A DNA stretch of 64,000 nt from Halanaerobiales bacterium (GTDB lineage: Bacteria; Bacillota; Halanaerobiia; Halanaerobiales; Halanaerobiaceae). A model generated the notes under the pieces. It saw only the letters and a program-made list of their open reading frames with translations. It ran no database searches and was not told the origin of the DNA. The stretch covers positions 62,001 to 126,000 of the forward strand of contig JADQBT010000008.1 in NCBI GenBank assembly GCA_016278485.1. The letters run 5' to 3'. Position 1 is the stretch's first letter. Each line of letters opens with the position of its first letter. This document shows, in pieces, positions 16,582-23,724 of this stretch. Both the position numbers and the translations under genes were made by a program.

Positions 16582-17664
16582 CTATTTTTTAGCTATAAGA
16601 AAGTAGAGAGGTATTATGATCAAAATAAAAATTAAGAATGTTATAATATAATTATTGTATTGAACCTGAAAATAGACATTTGCTTTGCCGGGTTTTGGCA
16701 AGGGTACTGGATCCACTGTGACCCCATTTTTAATTGCCAAATCTTCTAGATTAAGCAGATGGATAACTGGTATATCTTTTTTAAGAAAGCGAAAAATAAG
16801 TCCAATATTATCATATTCTTTTTTTAAATTATGGGGAAGAGTTAATCCATTACTAAAATTTACAGAGGCAGCTGAATTACCAAAGTTAGCTGAGGCTCCT
16901 CCAATATTAATAAAACATTTAATAGGTTTTTCACTATTGGCCTGATAGATTTCCATTCTCCGCTCAATGCTTTCTTCAAGATTATCTTCATAAATTAAAG
17001 GAAGTTCTGATTCTTCAGCTAATTGAAAGAATAGCTTACGGCTATCTTCTAAAAGTAAATTTTCCGCTCGATCATTGTTACCGCCAAGTGAGATGGCACT
17101 TAAATTTGTCTTAATTAGCTGGTTTTTTCTTAAAACATTAAGCATATCAATAAATGTATATTCAACTAAATTGGCTCCATACATTGAAGCACCCAGTGAA
17201 TAGATGATGATAGGTTTTAATTCCATTATCTCAGCAGCACTTAAAACTGCTATTATTAAGCCTGGAAAAGATCCACTGGCACCGATAGCAATTGTGTCAC
17301 CAGCTTTGAGATCAAGTTCATTAAAATATCTAATAAGTAATGCAGCAAAATCAGGATTTGTAGAAGTCCTTTTAGCCTTGAGATCACCAAGAGTTGTAGT
17401 GAGAGGAGTAAATTCTCCGCCAATAAGGCCTGTCATATTTGGATCTAGATTGGAATCTAGAGAAAGTCCTTTCTTAACTTTAGTCTCGTAAATTATTTTT
17501 TCTGCTTTTAACATTAAATTGGCTGCCTCTAGCTGTTTTTGATAAACCGGATATTTAGTTTTATGACTTGTCTGGAATACCAATATTAGTCCTATTATTG
17601 CCAGCAAAGCCGTTAAGATAAGGATTGGCAGAGCCAATTTTCCTTTTACCCAATGTTTATACAT
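16582..17664 (-). CDS. pgsW: Poly-gamma-glutamate system protein PgsW
   Basis: Matches the 'poly-gamma-glutamate system protein' family that accompanies PgsB/PgsC in some anaerobes. It has a helix at the N-terminus (about 13-31) and another at the C-terminus (about 337-357), with a large extracytoplasmic or cytoplasmic domain between that carries a GDTIAIGASGSFPGL stretch, a SLGASMYGAN stretch and an INIGGASANFG stretch. The molecular role is unknown. AAAGGAG lies about 9 bases before the ATG and pgsC ends 14 bp upstream, so pgsB-C-W form one unit. No pgsA/capA gene is present in the window; PgsW may take part in polymer export instead, which is inference. Confidence 0.75.
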   Translation of the reverse strand: MYKHWVKGKLALPILILTALLAIIGLILVFQTSHKTKYPVYQKQLEAANLMLKAEKIIYETKVKKGLSLDSNLDPNMTGLIGGEFTPLTTTLGDLKAKRTSTNPDFAALLIRYFNELDLKAGDTIAIGASGSFPGLIIAVLSAAEIMELKPIIIYSLGASMYGANLVEYTFIDMLNVLRKNQLIKTNLSAISLGGNNDRAENLLLEDSRKLFFQLAEESELPLIYEDNLEESIERRMEIYQANSEKPIKCFINIGGASANFGNSAASVNFSNGLTLPHNLKKEYDNIGLIFRFLKKDIPVIHLLNLEDLAIKNGVTVDPVPLPKPGKANVYFQVQYNNYIITFLIFILIIIPLYFLIAKK

Positions 17665-17677
17665 TTTTAAGTCTCCT

Positions 17678-18106
17678 TTAAATTATTAAAAATGTTATTA
17701 AACGTACAAGAATAGAAACAATAGTTAATGAAGCAAGTGTCGAAAATATACCTTGTCTTAACATGTCATTTGCGAGTAACCCCGCTATGATATAGCCAAT
17801 TACTCTAATATCTTCTGATAAAGGGAGATAATGAATAAAAAGTGTGCGATAATACCAACCAATTAGATAGCCAATAATTACACAAGCGGTAAAACGCCTT
17901 CTGCTATACATAATAACATAGTTTGATAATATATTCACAATAAAATAAGTTAGAAGTGCAGTTATTATAGTTGCCAATATTCGCCAAGGGGCTTCCCAGA
18001 AAAAGGCCAAATAACCAGGAACGATGATTCCTCCTGTATATAATCCTGTCAATTCTGTAAATATAAAACTAAGTAGAATACCTACTCCGACTGATTCTAT
18101 GATCAT
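17678..18106 (-). CDS. pgsC: Poly-gamma-glutamate biosynthesis membrane protein PgsC/CapC
   Basis: A 142-residue polytopic protein (four to five helices) with the CapC signature ELTGLYTGGIIVPGYLA near the N-terminus and a GLLANDMLRQG stretch later. CapC forms the membrane synthase with CapB, which ligates glutamate units. Its ATG overlaps the TGA of pgsB by four bases (ATGA), the classic coupling seen in cap/pgs operons. Length and topology are normal for the family. The polymer could also be made from another amino acid; the sequence does not settle that. Confidence 0.9.
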   Translation of the reverse strand: MIIESVGVGILLSFIFTELTGLYTGGIIVPGYLAFFWEAPWRILATIITALLTYFIVNILSNYVIMYSRRRFTACVIIGYLIGWYYRTLFIHYLPLSEDIRVIGYIIAGLLANDMLRQGIFSTLASLTIVSILVRLITFLII

Positions 18107-19302
18107 AATATTTCCACTCCATTCTCTGCAAAAAATGAAACTATCTTTTCGGCATTACCATGAATATTGCCACAACCAAAAAGAATAAGGTCCTGACCTA
18201 AACTTATTTTACTTAAATTTTTATTTAATTTAAAAAATGGTCTGTTAATATTTAGTAAAAATATTTTATCTTTGGGAATACCATTTTTCATTAGCAGTTT
18301 TTTCTGCTTATATTTAAGTGCACCAGTTAATATATAACCTTGAAATATTTCTGAATCTGTCAAAAAAGAGATAAACTCGTTAAGACGAAAGCTGCGATCA
18401 GAGCGGTGATTAATTAAAGCATAACAGTTTGTTTTATTAAAATTAATGCCAAAATCAATAAAGTTTTTGGATTTTGCCTTATTCCAGACTATTTTGGTAG
18501 AATAACTATCATTGGCGGCAAATGCATTTATAAGTAGATATTTGTTCAGGTCTTGTTTCAGCAAATAGTATTGCAAATTTCCAGGATCTTGTTTTATGGA
18601 ATGCATACCTTGTAAAGCAATTTTTCTATCAATAGATAAGATAGAAGCAATTTTTATAGCACAGGCAATATTATCTGAAAAGACTGGCCACTTGAAATCA
18701 TTAAGTTCTTCTTTTGTTGGTAGAGAATCTAGAGCTGAAATAAATTCATTTCCTTTTTCTAGCGACTTTCTTTTAATAATCTCTACCGATTCCTTAGCAG
18801 TAGAAATTACTTTTTTATTTACTGGCAGACTAAGGGCAATTGTTTCTGCTATCTCTGAAATTGATTCACCCATCACATCAAGATGGTCATGTCTGATATT
18901 AGTAATTACAGTTAAATCAGCTTTTAGAAACTGGTTTTGACTACTCCATTGTATTTCTGGGGAGATGGCCATACATTCAATAACAAGGATATCTACTTTT
19001 TTTTGAGCGGCTAGTTTAACAATTTTCTTCTGTTCAGAAATACTTGGTGGACCATGGCGAATAATTTCTCTTTCACTACCATCTGGATAGATAATTCTTG
19101 GGGAAGTACCTGTCGTTTTTGCCAATACTTTTAATCCGCCTTTTTGTAAAGCACCTGCAATTAATCGGGTAGTTGAAGATTTCCCTCGCGTTCCATTAAC
19201 ATGGATTATGTAGGGAATATTAGCTAAATTTTTTCTATGGTTTTTCTTTTCGAAAACGCCAAAGATAATGAATAATATAAATATTAAAAAAATAATACGC
19301 AT
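18103..19302 (-). CDS. pgsB: Poly-gamma-glutamate synthase ligase subunit PgsB/CapB
   Basis: ATP-dependent amide ligase of the Mur-ligase superfamily that adds glutamate to the growing chain. An N-terminal hydrophobic helix (1-16) anchors it; the P-loop GTRGKSST is at 37-44, followed by TTGTSPRIIYPDG, the ECMAISPE motif, and TNIRHDHLDVMG, all characteristic of CapB. At 399 residues it has normal length. ATG 19302 is preferred because AAAGGTG lies about 6 bases upstream; an ATG at 19317 precedes that site. It is the first gene of the unit, and an inverted repeat lies in its upstream region at 19338-19365. Confidence 0.92.
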   Translation of the reverse strand: MRIIFLIFILFIIFGVFEKKNHRKNLANIPYIIHVNGTRGKSSTTRLIAGALQKGGLKVLAKTTGTSPRIIYPDGSEREIIRHGPPSISEQKKIVKLAAQKKVDILVIECMAISPEIQWSSQNQFLKADLTVITNIRHDHLDVMGESISEIAETIALSLPVNKKVISTAKESVEIIKRKSLEKGNEFISALDSLPTKEELNDFKWPVFSDNIACAIKIASILSIDRKIALQGMHSIKQDPGNLQYYLLKQDLNKYLLINAFAANDSYSTKIVWNKAKSKNFIDFGINFNKTNCYALINHRSDRSFRLNEFISFLTDSEIFQGYILTGALKYKQKKLLMKNGIPKDKIFLLNINRPFFKLNKNLSKISLGQDLILFGCGNIHGNAEKIVSFFAENGVEIL

Positions 19303-19337
19303 AATTTCACCTTTCATAAATCGTATTTCAATCTCAG

Positions 19338-19365
19338 TTTACTATAAAGTAACCTAGATAGTAAA
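19338..19365. promoter_or_regulatory. Inverted repeat upstream of pgsB, candidate operator
   Basis: TTTACTAT and ATAGTAAA are perfect 8-bp inverted repeats separated by 12 bases, 36-63 bp upstream of the pgsB start. On the pgsB strand a TATAGT hexamer in this element could serve as a -10 box, but no good -35 box is present at 17 bp, as expected for an activator-dependent promoter. The response regulator in the same operon is the obvious candidate to bind here; this is inference. Confidence 0.4.
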
Positions 19366-19414
19366 GTTATTTTTTAAGTAAATTTGTGGAATGAATATTT
19401 TTTTATAATTTAAC

Positions 19415-19443
19415 TTGACAAATAATGAGGATTTATATATACT
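19415..19443 (+). promoter_or_regulatory. Strong sigma-A-type promoter of the lysine riboswitch unit
   Basis: TTGACA at 19415-19420, a 17-bp spacer and TATACT at 19438-19443. Transcription would begin near 19450, just ahead of the riboswitch. Confidence 0.8.
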
Positions 19444-19476
19444 AGTAAACAATTAAATAAACTTAATAGAAAAATG

Positions 19477-19745
19477 CCTCATCCAGTCGGGTGAGGTAGA
19501 GGCGCAAAGTTTGAAGAGTAACTTTAGTGATACAGTGGACCTATTGTCTAAAGTGAAAGGCAACTTTGCCGAAGTTTACTCTTAAGGGTTCATTGAGAGT
19601 TTGCTGGGTCTGTATAAAATATATGCAGGACTGTCATTATGAGTCACATCCAGACTCATAATGTTGCGCTATCTCACAAAAGATATGGAAGGGGTGATTT
19701 CTCTGATTATGTATTTTAACTCAGCGATTTCGCTGGGTTTTTTAT
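19477..19745 (+). promoter_or_regulatory. Lysine riboswitch (L box) with terminator platform
   Basis: The conserved core of the lysine aptamer is readable in order: GAGGTAGAGGCGC, AAGAGTA, GTGAAAGGC...GCCGAAG, GCTGGG and ACTGTC. The closing P1 stem pairs GTGAGGTAG (19491-19499) with CTATCTCAC (19669-19677), so the aptamer spans 19491-19677. P4/P5-type hairpins lie between. The expression platform ends in the terminator at 19718-19745, about 80 bp before the binding-protein gene. Known lysine riboswitches turn genes off when lysine is abundant, which predicts lysine-repressed transport here. A hairpin at 19477-19496 pairs CCTCATCC with GGGTGAGG and so competes for the 5' strand of P1. Confidence 0.9.
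19718..19745 (+). terminator. Riboswitch-controlled terminator
   Basis: AACTCAGCG and CGCTGGGTT form a 9-bp stem with a four-base ATTT loop, followed by a T-run. It lies downstream of the aptamer and upstream of the ribosome binding site, the position expected of a transcriptional off-switch. Confidence 0.88.
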
Positions 19746-19824
19746 TTTATTAATAATTTCGTGAGTTAACAAGATAGTGTGATAAAGTAGTGGGTGGACA
19801 AAAAACACTTAAGGAGTGGAAATT

Positions 19825-21435
19825 ATGATAAAAAAAGCAATTTTAATTAGTTTTGTTCTTATATTGGTGATGATGAGTATGCAAGTAATGGCGGCTGATG
19901 GAGACAGATATGGTGGGAATCTTGTTTTTCCTTTACCTTATAATGGTGGTGTAGATACATTGGATCCAATTATGACTAATAGAACACAGTCATTAATTCC
20001 TATTAAAAATATTTTTGCTAGATTAGTTAATATTAATCCAGAAACATTAGAACTTGAACCAGCTATTGCAAGTTCCTGGGATGTTTCTGAAGATGGTAGA
20101 GTATATACGTTCAATCTAAGAGAAGGAGTAAGATTTCATAATGGTGATGAACTAACAGCTTCAGATGTAAAGTTTAGTTATGAGAGAATAATGGACCCTG
20201 AAATAGCATCATCTGTTTCACATTTATTTTTAAATGTAGTTGGGGTTGAAGAATTTAAAGCAGGTAATAGTGTTGGTATTAGTGGCATTGAAGTAATTGA
20301 TCCTTATACTTTGCAGATTACTTTAAATTCACTTGATGTTAATTTTTTATATAATATAGCTCATGTGGAAGCAGGAATTGTACCTCAATCAGTTGTAGAA
20401 GAGGTTGGTGCAGATTTTGCTAATAATCCGGTTGGAGCGGGCCCATTCAAGTTTGTTAGCTGGGTGCGTGGTAGTGAAATAGTTGTGGAAGCATTTGATG
20501 ATTATTATCAAGGCAGACCATATCTTGATCAAGTTAATTTTCGTATTATGACAGAGGCATCTGCGAGAATGGTTGAATTCCAATCTCAGGGTCTTGATAT
20601 TGATATCGTATCTGCTTCACAGTACACACGTTACAAAAATGATCCAACATATAATGATCAGTTAATTGAGGTACCTGAATTATGGACGAGAAATATTCAT
20701 TTTAATATGGATGTAGAAGCATTACAGGATGTAAGGGTAAGACAGGCTTTTAACTATGCAGCAAATGAAGCGTTAATTGTAGAAAGATTGCTAGCAGGTA
20801 AAGCTTATCCAGCAACTGGATGGTTTCCACCTAGCTCAAGTGCTTATAACTCCGAATTAGAAGGTTATGATTATGATTTGGAAAGAGCAAAAGAACTGAT
20901 GGAAGCAGCAGGTTATACTCCAGAAAATCCTTTGCAGTTAGAAATCCTTGGTACTGATAATCCTTCCTGGGGTATCAGAATAGTTGAGGCTATAATGCCA
21001 GATTTAAGGGAAGCTGGTTTTGAACTAAAACCTGTCTTAGTTGATGGAGCAACCTTGATGGATCAGATTACTTCCGGTGAATTTGATGCAGCAATTTATT
21101 CATGGGGTGGATCTGTTTCACCGATCAACTATATTAGTCAATACTTCTGGTCTGAAGTTGATCGTTCTTCTGGAAATTATACTAACTATAGTAATCCTGA
21201 ATTTGATGGATATATTGAGGCAGCCATGCAAACTATTGATGCAGAAGAGAGAATTGAATTATTACAGCAAGCAGAACATGTATTAGTAGAAGATCCACCT
21301 GTTTGGTTCTATAATTATAACAAAGCGGTTGCAGTTACTCAACCATGGGTACATGGTGTAGTAGCTACTGCACAAGAACTAACATTTATACCAATTGAAC
21401 AAGTATGGGTAGATGAAAACAGTCCTAGGAAGTGA
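19825..21435 (+). CDS. Periplasmic substrate-binding protein of a peptide-type ABC transporter (SBP family 5)
   Basis: Family 5 solute-binding protein, 536 residues, with a Sec signal peptide (1-23, ending VMA) and no lipobox Cys. Family features include GGNLVFPLP, TLDPIMTNRTQS, the signature region EDGRVYTFNLREGVRFHNGD and the typical DVRVRQAFNYAANE segment. ATG 19825 has AAGGAG 8 bases upstream. It is the first gene behind the lysine riboswitch, so its ligand is probably lysine or lysine-containing peptides, although family 5 proteins normally bind peptides, nickel or sugars. The 15-bp hairpin after its stop would favour higher levels of this protein than of the permeases. Confidence 0.92.
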   Translation: MIKKAILISFVLILVMMSMQVMAADGDRYGGNLVFPLPYNGGVDTLDPIMTNRTQSLIPIKNIFARLVNINPETLELEPAIASSWDVSEDGRVYTFNLREGVRFHNGDELTASDVKFSYERIMDPEIASSVSHLFLNVVGVEEFKAGNSVGISGIEVIDPYTLQITLNSLDVNFLYNIAHVEAGIVPQSVVEEVGADFANNPVGAGPFKFVSWVRGSEIVVEAFDDYYQGRPYLDQVNFRIMTEASARMVEFQSQGLDIDIVSASQYTRYKNDPTYNDQLIEVPELWTRNIHFNMDVEALQDVRVRQAFNYAANEALIVERLLAGKAYPATGWFPPSSSAYNSELEGYDYDLERAKELMEAAGYTPENPLQLEILGTDNPSWGIRIVEAIMPDLREAGFELKPVLVDGATLMDQITSGEFDAAIYSWGGSVSPINYISQYFWSEVDRSSGNYTNYSNPEFDGYIEAAMQTIDAEERIELLQQAEHVLVEDPPVWFYNYNKAVAVTQPWVHGVVATAQELTFIPIEQVWVDENSPRK

Positions 21436-21446
21436 GGTGTCTAATC

Positions 21447-21486
21447 TAAATGGGGCTGTCTGTCAGCTTGAAGGCAGTCCCATTTA
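21447..21486 (+). promoter_or_regulatory. 15-bp intercistronic hairpin between binding protein and permease genes
   Basis: TAAATGGGGCTGTCT pairs with AGGCAGTCCCATTTA (15 bp, two G-U pairs, 10-base loop). It lacks a T-run, so it looks like a processing or 3'-stabilising element rather than a terminator. It also covers the alternative permease start at 21450. Confidence 0.65.
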
Positions 21487-21494
21487 TTATAATT

Positions 21495-22427
21495 ATGGCT
21501 AATTTTATTTTACAACGATTATTCCGTTCCGTCTTTACAGTTTTAGCAGTTATAACTATTATCTTTTTTTTACTTAATCTATTACCAGGTGATGCTGCCT
21601 TATTAGGTGGTGATCTCAGAAAAAGTCAGAATGAAGAAGCTATGGAAGCGGTTAGAGAAAAATGGGGTTTAGATAAGCCAGTACCACAACGGTATTTTTC
21701 ATATATTATAAATTTATTAAAAGGTGATTTAGGGATTTCTTATCGGACCTCTCTGCCAGTCATTAAATTAATTGGGCAATCAATCTTACCTACTTTAAAA
21801 TTAGCAGCGTTTTCTTTCATCATTTCAGTAGTGATTGGTATATCGGTTGGATATATTGCAGCTCTGCATAAAAATTCTTTGGTAGATTTCTTTTCAATGT
21901 TTTTTTCTATTTTCGGAATTTCTGCTCCAAGGTTTTGGATTGGTTTAATGTTAATGTATCTTTTTGCAGCAACTTTTCGGATTCTACCTGCATCAGGTTA
22001 TGGGGATGGAGCAATTTCATATTTGATATTACCAGCTATTACTTTAAGTTTACCATTGATTTCTTTTTTGGCGCGTACTACTCGTGCTACTGTATTAGAT
22101 GTTATTGATGAGGATTATGTACGTACGGCTAAAGCAAAAGGTCTATCAATGAAAGTTGTAAATTGGAAACATGTTTTGCGAAATTCTTTAATTTCTATTG
22201 TAACAGTAGGTGGTCTTCAATTTGGAAGTTTGCTGGCTAATACGGTCATAGTTGAAAAAGTTTTTTCTTATCCTGGTTTGGGTAGTCTGATTGTAGACTC
22301 AATTCACAGGCGAGATATTCCAGCTGTGCAGGGATGTGTACTTGTTTTTTCATTAAGTTTTATTTTGATTAATCTAATTATTGATGTGCTTTACGGTTAT
22401 ATGGACCCTCGTATTAATTATAGTTAG
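21495..22427 (+). CDS. ABC transporter permease, DppB/OppB type
   Basis: First permease of the lysine-riboswitch transporter. It starts with the family pattern MANFILQRLFRSVFTV, has LPGD, the RTSLPV periplasmic segment and the EAA loop region DYVRTAKAKGLS, with six helices. ATG 21495 matches where DppB proteins normally start, but no binding site lies before it. An in-frame ATG at 21450 is 10 bases from GAGGTG but lies inside the hairpin at 21447-21486. Looping out that hairpin would bring GAGGTG nearer to 21495. The start is thus uncertain; the family assignment is not. Confidence 0.9.
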   Translation: MANFILQRLFRSVFTVLAVITIIFFLLNLLPGDAALLGGDLRKSQNEEAMEAVREKWGLDKPVPQRYFSYIINLLKGDLGISYRTSLPVIKLIGQSILPTLKLAAFSFIISVVIGISVGYIAALHKNSLVDFFSMFFSIFGISAPRFWIGLMLMYLFAATFRILPASGYGDGAISYLILPAITLSLPLISFLARTTRATVLDVIDEDYVRTAKAKGLSMKVVNWKHVLRNSLISIVTVGGLQFGSLLANTVIVEKVFSYPGLGSLIVDSIHRRDIPAVQGCVLVFSLSFILINLIIDVLYGYMDPRINYS

Positions 22428-22440
22428 GGGAGGAATGAAA

Positions 22441-23253
22441 ATGAGAAAGGTATTAAAAAACAAACAACTTGTATTAGGAAGTATGCTAGTGCTTGCTATT
22501 ATAATTTTAGCAGTTTTTGCTCCTTTAATAGCACCATATGATCCAGTAGGAAATAATTTATTATCCTCCTTGCAACCACCGGGTGGTAATCATATATTGG
22601 GTACTGATAGCCTAGGAAGAGATCAGTTAAGTAGAATTATATATGGTTCCAGAATTTCTTTAATGCTTGGTCTCACTACCCAATTAATAAACACATTAAT
22701 TGGTGTTATTTTGGGGGTGCTCGCTGGATATTTTGGTGGTAGAGTTGATAATCTTATTATGGGATTAACAAATGTAATGCTTTCAATACCTGCCATTATA
22801 TTAGGTTTGACTATTATGGCCGTCATGGGACCAGGTCTCATAAATATATTTATTGCATTAGGTTTTACACTCTGGACTTATACATGTAGAGTAGTAAGGG
22901 CACAAACAATGTTAATTAAAGAAAAAGAGTTTGTTAAGGCGGCTGAAGCATTAGGTGCATCAAGTTGGCGGATAGCTATTAAGCATATTATCCCACAAAT
23001 AGTTGGACCTGTGCTCGTGATTGCCACTTTTGGGGCGGCTTCTGCAATTTTACTGGAAGCTAGTTTAAGTTTTTTAGGGATAGGCGTACAACCACCTACA
23101 CCAAGTTGGGGAGCAATGCTGAGTAGAGGCAGAGAATATATTTGGACAGCGCCCTGGCTCATGATATATCCAGGTTTATTCCTGGTAACAACAATCCTGG
23201 GTTTAAATTTAATGGGTGATGGATTGCGTGATTACTGGGATCCTAAAATGTAG
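22441..23253 (+). CDS. ABC transporter permease, DppC/OppC type
   Basis: Second permease, 270 residues, with the DppC hallmarks LIAPYDPVG, HILGTDSLGRDQLSRIIYG, the EAA loop KAAEALGASSWRIAIKHIIP and the closing SLSFLGIGVQPP and GDGLRDYWDPK motifs. ATG 22441 is chosen because GGGGAGG is 7 bases upstream; ATG 22435 would be only one base from it. It ends the operon: a terminator follows and no DppD or DppF ATPase gene is present, so the ATPases must be encoded elsewhere or be shared. Confidence 0.92.
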   Translation: MRKVLKNKQLVLGSMLVLAIIILAVFAPLIAPYDPVGNNLLSSLQPPGGNHILGTDSLGRDQLSRIIYGSRISLMLGLTTQLINTLIGVILGVLAGYFGGRVDNLIMGLTNVMLSIPAIILGLTIMAVMGPGLINIFIALGFTLWTYTCRVVRAQTMLIKEKEFVKAAEALGASSWRIAIKHIIPQIVGPVLVIATFGAASAILLEASLSFLGIGVQPPTPSWGAMLSRGREYIWTAPWLMIYPGLFLVTTILGLNLMGDGLRDYWDPKM

Positions 23254-23302
23254 TAAAAATGTAGTAAAATAAGTAGTATAATTTCCTAGACATTAAAAAA
23301 TG

Positions 23303-23334
23303 AGGTGTCCTAAGTAGGGCACCTTTGTTAGTTT
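23303..23334. terminator. Intrinsic terminator between convergent genes
   Basis: AGGTGTCCT and AGGGCACCT form a 9-bp stem with one G-U pair, preceded by an A-run and followed by a T-rich stretch. It ends the ABC operon and probably also the minus-strand coiled-coil gene. Confidence 0.8.
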
Positions 23335-23584
23335 AATATTCATTTTTGTCTTCTTTAAGTTTATATATTTCTCGCTCATTGTTTGCTTCCTTATTTGTTA
23401 AAAATTCGACATCTTTTTTGAGATCTTCTAAACTTTCATGTGTTTCTTCTTTAAAACTAATTAATTCTCCTTTAATTTCGGAAGTCAGATAATTAGAGTT
23501 ATTAAGTTCAGAGACATCATGTTTAATTGGTGAGACTTCTTCTCGTACAATCTGACGGATAGCAGCAAGTAATTCTTGATCCAT
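23333..23584 (-). CDS. Small coiled-coil protein, unknown function
   Basis: An 83-residue acidic protein, almost wholly helical, with heptad-like spacing from about residue 38 to 78 (EIKGELISFKEETHESLEDL and on). It has no signal peptide or membrane segment. AAAGGAGC lies about 8 bases before the ATG, and the T-rich region 23600-23660 can hold its promoter. No catalytic motif is visible. Small helical proteins of this kind often act as oligomeric scaffolds or regulators, but nothing here identifies a partner. Confidence 0.7.
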   Translation of the reverse strand: MDQELLAAIRQIVREEVSPIKHDVSELNNSNYLTSEIKGELISFKEETHESLEDLKKDVEFLTNKEANNEREIYKLKEDKNEY

Positions 23585-23724
23585 AATAAGCTCCTTTCCT
23601 TAGTAATTTTCTGGTAAATAATATATTGTTTATGTTAATTATATATTATATTTTTATAGTTAACAAGTCAATAATAATCCAGCTTATGCGATGCAGATAA
23701 ACCGCGTGGTAGCATATAAAATAT

